Origin: DASRWI01 sp035654655 | GTDB lineage: Bacteria; Bacteroidota; Ignavibacteria; Ignavibacteriales; Ignavibacteriaceae | Assembly (NCBI GenBank): GCA_035654655.1 | Contig: DASRWI010000044.1 | Span: forward strand, 1 to 52,509 | DNA: 52,509 nt | Reading direction: 5' to 3' | In this document: positions 16,598 through 25,786 of the stretch, one piece after another | Layout of the letters: every line of letters starts with the position of its first letter | Position numbering within the stretch: position 1 is the first letter of the stretch | Made by a program: the position numbers and the translations under genes | The notes under the pieces: generated by a model | The model's database searches: none | Told to the model about the DNA's origin: nothing | The model's input: only the letters and a program-made list of their open reading frames with translations

Positions 16598-17598
16598 TGC
16601 TTCTTCTATGTAATTATTATGTTACATATAAATGCAATGCTTATTGCAGCTTTTGCCATTTTGGTGAACACGATAATTTCAAAAATTCAACTTTCGCAGA
16701 TTTTAATACATTCAAAAAAAATGTAAATGAACTTGCATCTCTTGGAGTTAAGTTTATTGACTTAACCGGTGGAGAGCCTTTGCTTCACAAAGATATTCAC
16801 CTGATGGCTGAAGAAGCTCATAATATTAAAATTCAAACAAGCATTACTACAAATGCACTTCTGTACCCGAAGTTTGCTGATAAACTTGCAGGTAAAATAA
16901 ATCTCCTTCATTTCTCATTGGATTCTCCCGATGAAGAAGAACATAATAAAATAAGAGGAGTGAAATGTTACAATAAAGTTCTTGAAAGTATAGAAATTGC
17001 AAAATCAATTGGTGAGTTTCCCGATATTATTTTTACTCCAACAAATGAAACTTATCATAAACTTCCTCAGATGCACGAGATAGCTGCAAAATATGGATTA
17101 GTTTTGCTTGTTAATCCTGTTTTCTCTTATTTTGGAAATCCAGGTTTAGACCTCAAAGCTATTCAATATATTGAAGAATATATTGAAGGAAAGTTTGATA
17201 TATACTTGAACAATGCCTTTCTGAAATTAAGAAAAGATGGCGGGAATAATATAAATAAACCTTCTTGCAAAGCTGTATCAAGAGTAATAGTAATTTCTCC
17301 GGACAATAAAGTTATACTTCCTTGTTATCACTTTGGTAATAAACAATTTGAAATTAAAACTTCTATTAAAGAATTAAGAAATTCAGATGAAGTAAAATTT
17401 TATATGAAGAATGAAGGAAGATTTGAATTTTGCCAGGGATGTACTGTCAATTGTTACTTTGAGCCTTCATTTGCTTTTCCTCTAAATTATTATTCAGCAA
17501 TAAGTTTAAATTCAAAGTTTAAATATTTTTATAATAAATTAGTGAAACAAAAAATTCAAAAAAGATTATTCAAACTACGGAACGAAGTTAATGGTTAA
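16597..17598 (+). CDS. Radical SAM protein with SPASM-like C-terminal cysteines
   Basis: 333 residues. The [4Fe-4S] site is at C13, C17 and C20 (KCNAYCSFCHFG); the SAM-binding GGEP-type motif is LTGGEPLLH. The C-terminal part has CKAVSRVIVISPDNKVILPC and then FCQGCTVNC, spaced like a SPASM/Twitch auxiliary cluster. SPASM proteins often modify peptides, but some act on sugars or lipids. The neighbours (deacetylase, GT2, outer-membrane protein) suggest envelope glycan or lipid chemistry, and I see no small precursor-peptide gene beside it. It is coupled by single-base overlap to the gene before and 8-base overlap to the gene after. Confidence 0.85.
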   Translation: MLLLCNYYVTYKCNAYCSFCHFGEHDNFKNSTFADFNTFKKNVNELASLGVKFIDLTGGEPLLHKDIHLMAEEAHNIKIQTSITTNALLYPKFADKLAGKINLLHFSLDSPDEEEHNKIRGVKCYNKVLESIEIAKSIGEFPDIIFTPTNETYHKLPQMHEIAAKYGLVLLVNPVFSYFGNPGLDLKAIQYIEEYIEGKFDIYLNNAFLKLRKDGGNNINKPSCKAVSRVIVISPDNKVILPCYHFGNKQFEIKTSIKELRNSDEVKFYMKNEGRFEFCQGCTVNCYFEPSFAFPLNYYSAISLNSKFKYFYNKLVKQKIQKRLFKLRNEVNG

Positions 17599-18430
17599 AA
17601 AACTTTTTATTATTCTATTATTAAGTATTATAAGTGTTAGTGCACAGGTAACAACCACAGTTATTTATAGATATTCTGAATGGTTTCCTAAAGATTTGAA
17701 CATTCAACCTTTTACTGCAAACTTTTTGGAGCCAAGGGCAGGGTTTAGTTTTTTTCTTGGGAAGAAAAATTTAAGATTAGATATTGGCACATCAGAAGAT
17801 TTATACCAAATGATAGATAGTAATAAAGTTTTTTCATTTGGAGCAGATGTTTTTACATATACCAGATTAAGAAGCACTAAGGAATTTAAATTTCCTGTTG
17901 AGACAGTAGATTATCTTTTTGGTCTAAATGTAGGATATAAAATATTTGATGATAATAGTGAATATGGAGCAAGATTAAGAGTAAGTCATATTAGTGCGCA
18001 TTTAGTAGATGGTCAATTTGATTTGAACAGTTATCAATGGAGAGATGGAACTCCATTTGTATTCAGCAGGGAATACATTGAGTTAATGCCTTATTATAAA
18101 TACAATGAATTAAGGATGTATGCAGGTTTAACTTACCTTTTTCATACAACTCCTCCGGGAATTGGTAAGGGTATATTTCAATTAGGATTTGATTACTTTT
18201 ACGAGAACGTAAATCTTCCTTTTACTCCCTTTGCTGCTTACGACTTTAAGTTATCTAAAGTAAATAAATATAAAGGAAATAATACTATCTTTGCAGGAAT
18301 TAAATTCGACAACCTTTCAAGCAAAGGTCTAAGTATTTATTACAGCTATATTTCTGGTTACAGTGTACACGGAGAACTTTTTTACAAAACAGAGAATTAT
18401 TCATCCATAGGAATAAATTTAGATTTTTAA
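17591..18430 (+). CDS. Probable outer-membrane beta-barrel protein of unknown function
   Basis: 279 residues with a signal peptide (MVKKLFIILLLSIISVSAQ) and then alternating hydrophobic and polar strands to a C-terminal aromatic (SSIGINLDF), as in outer-membrane barrels. Recognisable stretches such as FLEPRAGFSFFLGKKNLRLD and the strand turns resemble the DUF1207 group, but I am not certain of that family. It overlaps the radical SAM gene by 8 bases and precedes the M50 protease by 12. A role in export or anchoring of a product of the operon is possible. Confidence 0.7.
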   Translation: MVKKLFIILLLSIISVSAQVTTTVIYRYSEWFPKDLNIQPFTANFLEPRAGFSFFLGKKNLRLDIGTSEDLYQMIDSNKVFSFGADVFTYTRLRSTKEFKFPVETVDYLFGLNVGYKIFDDNSEYGARLRVSHISAHLVDGQFDLNSYQWRDGTPFVFSREYIELMPYYKYNELRMYAGLTYLFHTTPPGIGKGIFQLGFDYFYENVNLPFTPFAAYDFKLSKVNKYKGNNTIFAGIKFDNLSSKGLSIYYSYISGYSVHGELFYKTENYSSIGINLDF

Positions 18431-18442
18431 GACATTTCGTAT

Positions 18443-19396
18443 ATGCCGAAATCAAAAAATAATTATTTTATCCACATAGGACTATTTCTAATTACCTTTG
18501 TTACCACAACAATTGCAGGGATGCAGTGGACTACAGGAATTGCAGGACCATTTGCATTGGAGTCCATGGTTACCGGATTGCCATATTCAATCTCTATTAT
18601 GTTTATGATAACCTGCCACGAATTTGGTCATTATTTTGCAGCCAAGTATCATAATGTCGAAGCAACTTTACCTTATTACATTCCTTTTCCTTTTATGGGC
18701 GGATTATTCTTGAATTTTGGTACAATGGGTGCAGTTATTAGGACAAAAACTCCTGTAATGAATAAAAAAGCAATGTTTGATATTGGCATTGCCGGTCCTA
18801 TTGCAGGGTTTGTAGCTACAATAGGGATTTTATTAATTGGGTTTTTAACACTGCCCGGTAAAGAATATATTTTAGCAATTCATCCTGATTATTTTTCTCC
18901 TGAGTATGGCAAAACAGGATTACAATTTGGTTTTGGGAATAATTTAATTTTCTTATTCTTCAAATGGCTGTTTGCAGATAATTATGCCTTCTTCCCTCCA
19001 ATGAGTGAAATTTATCATTATCCATTTTTATGTGTTGGCTGGTTTGGGTTATTCATTACGGCAATGAATATGATTCCTGTTGGTCAATTGGATGGAGGTC
19101 ATATATCTTATGCTTTGTTTGGTGACAAAAAGCAATATACAATAGCTGTTATTTGCTTTATGGCTTTATTTGCATTTGGATTGATTGGAATTTCAGAGTA
19201 TGTACTTGAAATGCCAATTAAACTTGGTTGGGAAGGATGGCTGGTATGGGCATTACTTTTATTTTTTATTATAAAATTAAAGCATCCTCCTATTCATGAT
19301 TCAGAAGAAATAGATAGTAAAAGAAGAATTTTAGGCTACATTAGTTTTGCAATTTTAATTTTATCTTTTACACCAATACCATTTACAGGCGTTTAA
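18443..19396 (+). CDS. Site-2 protease family protein (peptidase M50)
   Basis: 317 residues with about seven hydrophobic segments. The zinc site is HEFGH at 59-63 in a membrane helix, and the second half-site is NMIPVGQLDGGH at about 207-218, whose Asp is the third ligand. There is no PDZ domain and the form resembles the short EGY/Rip-type M50 enzymes. It would cut membrane proteins within the bilayer. The substrate is unknown; no anti-sigma factor gene is adjacent, so the position inside a surface-glycan/lipoprotein run is the only hint. Confidence 0.92.
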   Translation: MPKSKNNYFIHIGLFLITFVTTTIAGMQWTTGIAGPFALESMVTGLPYSISIMFMITCHEFGHYFAAKYHNVEATLPYYIPFPFMGGLFLNFGTMGAVIRTKTPVMNKKAMFDIGIAGPIAGFVATIGILLIGFLTLPGKEYILAIHPDYFSPEYGKTGLQFGFGNNLIFLFFKWLFADNYAFFPPMSEIYHYPFLCVGWFGLFITAMNMIPVGQLDGGHISYALFGDKKQYTIAVICFMALFAFGLIGISEYVLEMPIKLGWEGWLVWALLLFFIIKLKHPPIHDSEEIDSKRRILGYISFAILILSFTPIPFTGV

Positions 19397-19408
19397 ACTT
19401 TAATAATA

Positions 19409-20191
19409 ATGATTATGAAAAAATATTTTTTTGTGCTTCTTATTCTAATTTCATTTTATGGATGTAAAAAAGAATTTAACGATATTGTAAATCCTGTTGA
19501 ATATAATTATTCAGTAGTAGGTATAAATTCATTTGCCTCGTTCAATTATACTCCTCTTGATTCTACAATTACTTTCTGGATAAAAATAGAAGGGAAGGAA
19601 AATATAAAAGAAGCATTTATAGAACTATATCAGCCGGGTTCAACAAATGGAATTAAAATAAATTTAAATGATGCCGGGGTTGATGGTGATGTTACATTAA
19701 ATGATGGGATTTTTTCTGCTGATGTTAACTTTTCTCAAAATGATTTAAATGGAAATTATACTGTAGAATATTATGTAGTTAATAAAATAGGTGAAGCAAC
19801 AAAAGCTGCTGTTCATACTTTTACATATAATAATGGGCAAGCAAATATTCCTCCGGTTATTTTATCTGTTAATGTTGAACCAGATACAATGATTGTTACA
19901 GATACAACAGCAATAAAAAGTGTTGTTCAGGTATCTGATGAAAATGGTTTAAGCGATATAGAAACAGTATTCTTTATTGTTACCAGACCAGATGGAACAT
20001 CTAATGGTGCACGATTGGAATTATATGATAATGGGTTATTTGGAGATGATGTTGCCAACGATGGTTTTTATTCCTGGGTATTCTATGTTTTTAATACAAA
20101 TATGAAAGGTACTTATAGGTTTGATTTTCAGGCAATTGACCGTGGTAAAAAGAGCAGCAGTATTGTACCTGTAAACGTAGTTATACAATGA
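19409..20191 (+). CDS. Lipoprotein with two repeated extracellular-type beta domains
   Basis: 260 residues. The signal sequence ends in a lipobox-like SFYGC followed by KKE. Two related units each carry a calcium-loop-like D-x-G-x-x-G-D motif: LNDAGVDGDVTLNDGIFSAD (about residues 90-110) and LYDNGLFGDDVANDGFYSW (about 205-225). This pattern is seen in choice-of-anchor or Ig-like surface modules. The last base pairs overlap the macro-domain gene (ATGA), so it belongs to the same transcript. Function unknown. The start could be two codons further in (MKKYFF). Confidence 0.8.
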   Translation: MIMKKYFFVLLILISFYGCKKEFNDIVNPVEYNYSVVGINSFASFNYTPLDSTITFWIKIEGKENIKEAFIELYQPGSTNGIKINLNDAGVDGDVTLNDGIFSADVNFSQNDLNGNYTVEYYVVNKIGEATKAAVHTFTYNNGQANIPPVILSVNVEPDTMIVTDTTAIKSVVQVSDENGLSDIETVFFIVTRPDGTSNGARLELYDNGLFGDDVANDGFYSWVFYVFNTNMKGTYRFDFQAIDRGKKSSSIVPVNVVIQ

Positions 20192-20715
20192 TAAAAGATA
20201 AAATTAAAATTGTTAAGGGCGATATAACCAAGCATAAAGTGGATGCTATTGTTAATGCAGCTAATAGCACTTTGCTTGGAGGTGGTGGAGTTGATGGAGC
20301 AATTCATCGTGCGGCAGGCAGTCAGTTGCTTGATGAATGCAGAGCATTAAATGGTTGTAAAACAGGTGAAGCAAAGATTACTAAAGGCTATAAACTTCCT
20401 GCTAAATATGTAATTCATACAGTAGGACCAATTTATCATTTCAATAAAAATCAGGAACAGCTTTTAAGGAATTGTTATCAAAATTCACTTGAGCTTGCAG
20501 TAAAGAATAATATTAAGACTATTGCCTTTCCATCAATTAGTACTGGCATATACGGCTATCCTGTTGAAGAAGCTTCAGTAATTGCATTCAGTACTGTTAA
20601 AGATTTTTTGAAAAATAATGATTCAATACAAGAAGTAACTTTTGTTTGTTTTGATGATAAAACATTCAATGACTATAACAATCTATATTCAAATTATGAT
20701 GAAAATAATGCATAA
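20188..20715 (+). CDS. Macro-domain protein, O-acetyl-ADP-ribose deacetylase type
   Basis: 175 residues forming a single MacroD/YmdB-type macro domain: IVKGDITKHKVDAIVNAANS, LGGGGVDGAIHRAAG (the catalytic-loop glycines and Asp), GEAKITKGYKLPAKYVIHTVGP and AFPSISTGIYGYP (phosphate loop). Such enzymes hydrolyse O-acetyl-ADP-ribose or remove mono-ADP-ribose from acidic residues in the cytoplasm. It is coupled by ATGA overlap to the lipoprotein gene upstream, an unexpected partner, so the pairing is probably operonic convenience. Confidence 0.93.
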   Translation: MIKDKIKIVKGDITKHKVDAIVNAANSTLLGGGGVDGAIHRAAGSQLLDECRALNGCKTGEAKITKGYKLPAKYVIHTVGPIYHFNKNQEQLLRNCYQNSLELAVKNNIKTIAFPSISTGIYGYPVEEASVIAFSTVKDFLKNNDSIQEVTFVCFDDKTFNDYNNLYSNYDENNA

Positions 20716-22267
20716 TAAAAAACTTATACTTTTTTTAATAATATTATTTCCTGCTGTTTTACTTTGTCAAAACACTCCAACAGGTTTTTTATTGGGAGAT
20801 GAAAATTCTTTAAATAAAATAAATGATCTTACTCCAAGCGGTAATAGCATAAGTGATATTGCAACATCAGGAGATACTATTTGGGTGGGTTCAAATAGAG
20901 GATTAAGTGTTTCATATGACAAAGGAAATAACTGGACCAACTTTTATGGCTCCGAAGCTTTCGGGACTGAAAGTATAGCTGCATTAACATATTACAACGG
21001 AATAATTGCAGCATCTACTGCACATTCAATAGAAAAGGATGGTCAAGATTTTGCTGAGGGAAGTGGATTAAGAATTAGTTTTGATGCCGGAAGAAACTGG
21101 ATAGTTGTTCCACAGCCTCTCGATGTTCCAAATGATACTGTAGTAGTTTATGGTGAGAATAGATTAAGAGCATTACCTGTTACAGTTGCAGTACAAAATT
21201 TAACTTATGATATAGCAATTAATAATAAATATATATTTATTGCTTCATTTGCAGGAAGTTTGAGAAAAGTAATAATTGATAGTCTTGTTGCAAACCCTAA
21301 TAGAAGATGGGAAAGAGTAGTACTTCCTCCTGATAGATTAAACAGTGTAAGTCCAACAGACACATTAGATTTTTGCATGCAGCCGGTTTCAGGGAAGTTT
21401 TGTTCTGAAAATAATTTGAACTATAGATTGTTTTCTGTTATAGCTATTAATGATTCCATTATATTTGCAGGCTCAGCTGGAGGAATAAATAAATCAACTG
21501 ATGGGGGTATTAGTTGGATAAAATATTCTCATCAAAATCAGGATGAACCCATAACAGGTAATTTTGTTGTAGCACTTGGCTTTAATAAATATAATAACAG
21601 ACTATGGGCAGCAACCTGGAGAGCTGAAGGAACAAGTGAGTTTTCTGGTGTAAGTACATCTTCAAATTTCGGAGAGTCTTGGCAAAATTATCTTGAAGGA
21701 GAAAAAGTTCATAATTTTGGTTTTAAATTAAATCAGGTTTTAGCACCTGCAGATGGTGGAATGTTTAAAACTGCTGATAATGGAATCACTTGGATTACTC
21801 CAACTTTAATTCAAGATGATAAATATAAAATAGAATTTAATATTTCAAAATTTTATTCTGCCGCTGAAAGTGCGGGATTTACCTGGCTCGGTTCAAGTGA
21901 AGGATTAGTTAGATTTACCGGTACATCTGATAACTGGGAGGGTAAATGGAAAATTTATTTTGCTTCGCAGCCTTTTGCAGGTAATGATGATTCTTATGCA
22001 TTTCCAAATCCTTTTTCTCCAAAGTTAGATTTGTTAAAGATAAAATATAAATCTTTAAATTCTCCAGTAAGCATAAGAATATTGAACTTTTCTATGCAGC
22101 CTGTTAGGACTATAATTCAGAACAGTGTAATTAATGAAGCGGAACCGATTGAATATTGGAATGGCAAAGATGAAAATGGTAGCTTAGTACCTAATGGTGT
22201 TTATTTCTATTGTATCGAAAGAGAGGATTCTGAACCTCTTTATGGTAAAATTATTGTATTACAATAA
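20699..22267 (+). CDS. Exported beta-propeller protein with FlgD/T9SS-like C-terminal domain
   Basis: 522 residues from the ATG at 20699, or 519 from 20708; the open frame reaches back to 20642 within the macro gene, but only the inner ATGs give a clean signal peptide (MHNKKLILFLIILFPAVLLC). The body holds BNR/YCF48-like propeller blades: IWVGSNRGLSVSYDKGNNWT, GLRISFDAGRNWIV, GGINKSTDGGISWI, GGMFKTADNGITWI. The last 80 residues contain FPNPFSPKLDLL, then SIRILNFSMQPVRTI and PNGVYFYCIEREDSEPLYGK, a FlgD-Ig/T9SS type A-like sorting domain. It is predicted to be surface-exposed or secreted through the type IX system. Two PorV-like barrel genes follow directly. Confidence 0.88.
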   Translation: MKIMHNKKLILFLIILFPAVLLCQNTPTGFLLGDENSLNKINDLTPSGNSISDIATSGDTIWVGSNRGLSVSYDKGNNWTNFYGSEAFGTESIAALTYYNGIIAASTAHSIEKDGQDFAEGSGLRISFDAGRNWIVVPQPLDVPNDTVVVYGENRLRALPVTVAVQNLTYDIAINNKYIFIASFAGSLRKVIIDSLVANPNRRWERVVLPPDRLNSVSPTDTLDFCMQPVSGKFCSENNLNYRLFSVIAINDSIIFAGSAGGINKSTDGGISWIKYSHQNQDEPITGNFVVALGFNKYNNRLWAATWRAEGTSEFSGVSTSSNFGESWQNYLEGEKVHNFGFKLNQVLAPADGGMFKTADNGITWITPTLIQDDKYKIEFNISKFYSAAESAGFTWLGSSEGLVRFTGTSDNWEGKWKIYFASQPFAGNDDSYAFPNPFSPKLDLLKIKYKSLNSPVSIRILNFSMQPVRTIIQNSVINEAEPIEYWNGKDENGSLVPNGVYFYCIEREDSEPLYGKIIVLQ

Positions 22268-22276
22268 AGGTTTTAA

Positions 22277-23275
22277 ATGAGAAAATATATTTTTTTATTT
22301 TTTATATTATTTACAGCATTAGTTACTGCTCAGCCTCAATTCAGTAAGATAAGCAGTTCACCCGGAGCGTTTAGTAGAATGGGATTTGGTGCTAGAGGTA
22401 TGGGTATGGGTAATTCAATGTCTGCGGTTACTTATGGTAATTTAGTTTCTTATTATAATCCTGCTCTATCAGCTTTTCAAGAAAAGAATGCTTTTCAAAC
22501 CTCTTATTCAATATTATCATTAGACAGAAGTTTGAACTTCTTGAATTTTACAAGAAGATTTGATTTTTATTCTTCATCAGATACTTCAGCAAATAAAAAA
22601 CCTCGTTCAAGTGCAGGAATAAGTTTAGGCATTATAAACTCGGGAGTTTCAGGTATAGAAGTTCGAGATAATCAGGGGATGAAATCTGATGTTGTTTCAA
22701 CTTCTGAAAATCAATTTTTTATCGGGCTGGCAAATCGCTTTTCGGAAAAATTTTCATTGGGTATTGCAATTAAGTTTTATTACTTCAAATTATATGAAGA
22801 AATAAACTCAACAGGTTTTGGTATAGACCTCGGTGCATTATATAGAATAAATGATAAGTTTAATTTATCATTTATGTTAACTGACCTCAATAGCAAATAT
22901 AAATGGGATTCATCCCCAATTTATAAGGAAGAGGGTTCAGCACCTGAAGATAAATTTCCATTAATAAAAAAGATAGGTTTCAGTTATAGAGATGAAAAAA
23001 GCGGCGTGCTTGCATCAGTAGAACTCGAAGCAAGCAACAAAGAAACAAACATATTCAGATTTGGCATTGAATATAATATTTTTACGGACTTATATTTAAG
23101 AGGTGGAATTGACCAGATAAATCTAAAGAATAAAGATTTCCCAGTAGAACCATCTTTAGGATTTTCTTTCTTCCGTAGTTTTAATAATATTAGAATTGGT
23201 GTTGATTATGCCTTTGTTGTTGAACAATATTCTCCGACCGACAGACATATTGTTGGTCTTAATGTAACTTTTTAA
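22277..23275 (+). CDS. PorV/PorQ family outer-membrane protein
   Basis: 332 residues with a signal peptide (MRKYIFLFFILFTALVTAQ). The family opening ISSSPGAFSRMGFGARGMGMG, followed by VSYYNPA, is the UPF0164/PorV hallmark; beta strands run to a C-terminal GLNVTF. PorV-type proteins are outer-membrane barrels that collect type IX cargo or help assemble surface proteins. It lies 9 bases after the exported propeller and 20 before another family member, which suggests a cargo-plus-shuttle set. Confidence 0.85.
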   Translation: MRKYIFLFFILFTALVTAQPQFSKISSSPGAFSRMGFGARGMGMGNSMSAVTYGNLVSYYNPALSAFQEKNAFQTSYSILSLDRSLNFLNFTRRFDFYSSSDTSANKKPRSSAGISLGIINSGVSGIEVRDNQGMKSDVVSTSENQFFIGLANRFSEKFSLGIAIKFYYFKLYEEINSTGFGIDLGALYRINDKFNLSFMLTDLNSKYKWDSSPIYKEEGSAPEDKFPLIKKIGFSYRDEKSGVLASVELEASNKETNIFRFGIEYNIFTDLYLRGGIDQINLKNKDFPVEPSLGFSFFRSFNNIRIGVDYAFVVEQYSPTDRHIVGLNVTF

Positions 23276-23295
23276 TAGTTGAAGAAATTACTTTT

Positions 23296-24195
23296 ATGAA
23301 AAAAATATTTTTAGTGTTCTTAATTTTTGGAATTAATCTTTTTGCACAATCGTCCTCAAGTACAGGCTTATCTTTCTTAAAGTTCAGCTTTGGAGCAAGG
23401 AATGCTGCTTTGGGTGATGCAGGCACTGCATTATCTAATGATGTTACTTCTTTGTTTTATAATCCTGCTAAACTTCCCTATACAAGCAATACTGAAATTA
23501 TGGTTATGCATAATGAATGGGTACAAGATGTAAGAAGTGAAGTATTAGGTGTAAGCACATTCATTGGTAAAGTACCACTGGCATTTGGATTTAACATTAC
23601 ATCAGCAGATAATATTGAAATAAGACAGATTGCTTCAGCTGAGCCAATCTCTACTTTCAATGCTCATTATTTCTTTGGAAGTATTTCTTCAGGTTTTTTT
23701 ATTACTGATAGTATTACTGCCGGTGCTTCTGTAAAATATTTGTTTGAGAGTTTGTATACTGATGAAGCTCAGGGATGGGGTTTTGATGTTGCTTTAAATT
23801 ATAGAAGTATGATTGAAGGTTTGGAACTGTCCGCAGCAGTCAGAAACTTTGGTACAATGAATGCATTGAAAGTTGAAAAAACTAAACTACCTGCTGAGCT
23901 TAGAATTGGTCCCTCATATAAATTCGAATTAAGTAATTTTCCTTTAGATATTACTGCCGGAGCTGAATACCTTAAGTTCTTTGACAGCAAAGATAATCAT
24001 TTGAACTTTGGTGCAGAATTTCTATATGATAATTTATTGTCTCTTAGAGGCGGTTATCAAACAGGATTTGAAGCACGTAGCTATACTTTAGGCTTAGGTC
24101 TTCAATGGAATAAGTTATCATTTGATTATGCATTTGTTCCTTTTAATTCAGGACTTGGGACAAGTAACCTGCTTTCCTTAAAAATTAAATTTTAA
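23296..24195 (+). CDS. PorV/PorQ family outer-membrane protein (second copy)
   Basis: 299 residues with a signal peptide (MKKIFLVFLIFGINLFAQ). The conserved opening LKFSFGARNAALGDAGTAL with SLFYNPAKL is clearer here than in the upstream paralogue. The FNITSADNIEIR block and the C-terminal barrel strands with SFDYAFVPF near the end are also present. Likely localisation is the outer membrane. Its stop overlaps the start of the next gene by one base (TAATG). Confidence 0.88.
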   Translation: MKKIFLVFLIFGINLFAQSSSSTGLSFLKFSFGARNAALGDAGTALSNDVTSLFYNPAKLPYTSNTEIMVMHNEWVQDVRSEVLGVSTFIGKVPLAFGFNITSADNIEIRQIASAEPISTFNAHYFFGSISSGFFITDSITAGASVKYLFESLYTDEAQGWGFDVALNYRSMIEGLELSAAVRNFGTMNALKVEKTKLPAELRIGPSYKFELSNFPLDITAGAEYLKFFDSKDNHLNFGAEFLYDNLLSLRGGYQTGFEARSYTLGLGLQWNKLSFDYAFVPFNSGLGTSNLLSLKIKF

Positions 24196-24953
24196 TGGAT
24201 GCGGAATTAAATAATTTCTTTAAATACTTAGCTGCTGAAAGTGGAAAAATAATAAAAGATTATTTTAGGAAACCTATAACCATTGATAACAAACCGGATA
24301 ATTCACCTGTAACAATTGCGGACAAACTTGTTGAAGAAAAACTAAGAGAACTAATAAGTAAGAAGTATCCTCAACACGGAATTATAGGGGAGGAGTTTGG
24401 AAGTATCAATGATGATGCAGAATATAAATGGGTGATTGACCCAATTGATGGTACAAAAAGTTTTATTTGCGGCACTATAACTTTTGGGACTTTGATTGCA
24501 TTATTAAAAAACGAGGAACCTATTATTGGATGTTTTAATCAGCCTATTTTAAATGAATTTTTAATTGGTGACAACTCAAAAACATACCTGAATGATGTAC
24601 AAGTTTACGTCAAGAAAACAACTGAATTAAAAGATTCCATCCTTCTTACCACAGACCATAGAAATATTAAAAAACACAGAGATATAGAGTCTTTCAATTA
24701 CTTAATTGACCAGGTTAAAATTTATAGAAATTGGGGAGATTGTTACGGTTATTATCTTCTTGCTACCGGATTTGCTGATATTATGATTGACCCCATAATG
24801 GCAATATGGGATACTGCCGCAATCATTCCTTTAATAAGAGGAGCAGGAGGAATTATTACGGATTATTATGGAGGTGATCCTCTAAAAGGAAATAGTATTA
24901 TTGCCTCATCTACACAGGAATTACATACCAAAGTTTTAGAGATTTTAAATTAA
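24195..24953 (+). CDS. hisN: Inositol monophosphatase family, probable histidinol-phosphatase (HisN type)
   Basis: 252 residues. Metal-binding motifs are IIGEEFGS, WVIDPIDGTKSFI (the DPIDGT core) and the C-terminal WDTAAIIPLIRGAGG. The KSFI.G...F sequence after DGT is the form typical of HisN histidinol-phosphate phosphatases rather than SuhB, but the family also includes 3'-nucleotidase CysQ and inositol enzymes, so the substrate is a best guess. No histidine genes are near; it is the last gene of the packed plus-strand run. The stop shares TTAA with the convergent gene. Confidence 0.75.
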   Translation: MDAELNNFFKYLAAESGKIIKDYFRKPITIDNKPDNSPVTIADKLVEEKLRELISKKYPQHGIIGEEFGSINDDAEYKWVIDPIDGTKSFICGTITFGTLIALLKNEEPIIGCFNQPILNEFLIGDNSKTYLNDVQVYVKKTTELKDSILLTTDHRNIKKHRDIESFNYLIDQVKIYRNWGDCYGYYLLATGFADIMIDPIMAIWDTAAIIPLIRGAGGIITDYYGGDPLKGNSIIASSTQELHTKVLEILN

Positions 24954-25711
24954 AATCTAACTAACAAAAAAATTAATATTATTATTACTGCTGATATAAT
25001 ATTTATGGGAAGTACTTTTTTCTTTAATGAAAATAAAATTACCATTGTTATTATGCTTGTTAGTAAAATCATTAATGGATGTAAGTGAAATAACTGAGTA
25101 ATACCTGGTACTGAATTATTAAGAGCGGCAAGTTCAAGAGTAGTTTTTAAAGGATCAACTGCAATAAAATATGCAAAGAATAATGCTATCGAAAATAAAA
25201 ATATTTTCTTTGTGTTTTTATTATTTCTAAAATATTCTAAAGCACTTCTTACAGCTAATAACATTCCGCCAAACAATGTGAAATAGTATAACCCCATTGT
25301 TGAACCATCAACTTTACCAATTACTTTCATATCAACAATCATTTGTGGAGGAAGCTGCTGAGTTTTATTATCATAATTTATTAAAACTTTGTATTGAACT
25401 TTAGAAACAGGTTTAATTTCCGGTAAATATGCATACAGAACTTTATCTGAATCCTTCATAGCAATTGTTTTCCATTCATCTGGACTATTTAATCTCCATA
25501 AAACATTACCGCTCAACTTAGAAGTATCTTTATAAATCATTACTTTATAGTTTTTGTCAGATGTTACTTTATCAAACTTGTAAGTGATCTTATTATCACC
25601 TAAGAATAAGGAAGAAGATATAGGATGCTTTGAATCTGTAATATTATAAAAGTATCCTACTAAAAAGGTTATTATTATGGAAGCTGTCCAAAGTATAAAG
25701 GTGTTTTTCAT
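24950..25711 (-). CDS. Membrane protein of unknown function
   Basis: 253 residues: an N-terminal membrane helix (FILWTASIIITFLVGYFY), then about 100 residues of periplasmic beta-rich sequence (ITYKFDKVTSDKNYKVMIY; NVLWRLNSPDEWKTI; VQYKVLINYDNKTQQLP), then four further helices ending in a hydrophobic tail (IISAVIIILIFLLVRF). I do not recognise the family. It is transcribed after the tandem envelope-protein genes with a 75-base gap and might belong to the same machine. It overlaps the hisN-like gene by 4 bases at their 3' ends. Confidence 0.7.
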   Translation of the reverse strand: MKNTFILWTASIIITFLVGYFYNITDSKHPISSSLFLGDNKITYKFDKVTSDKNYKVMIYKDTSKLSGNVLWRLNSPDEWKTIAMKDSDKVLYAYLPEIKPVSKVQYKVLINYDNKTQQLPPQMIVDMKVIGKVDGSTMGLYYFTLFGGMLLAVRSALEYFRNNKNTKKIFLFSIALFFAYFIAVDPLKTTLELAALNNSVPGITQLFHLHPLMILLTSIITMVILFSLKKKVLPINIISAVIIILIFLLVRF

Positions 25712-25786
25712 ATATCTTTATTTTAGTTTAGATTAAAATAAGGATATATGTCTATAAGCAAAATATTAATTAAGACATCAATCTAT

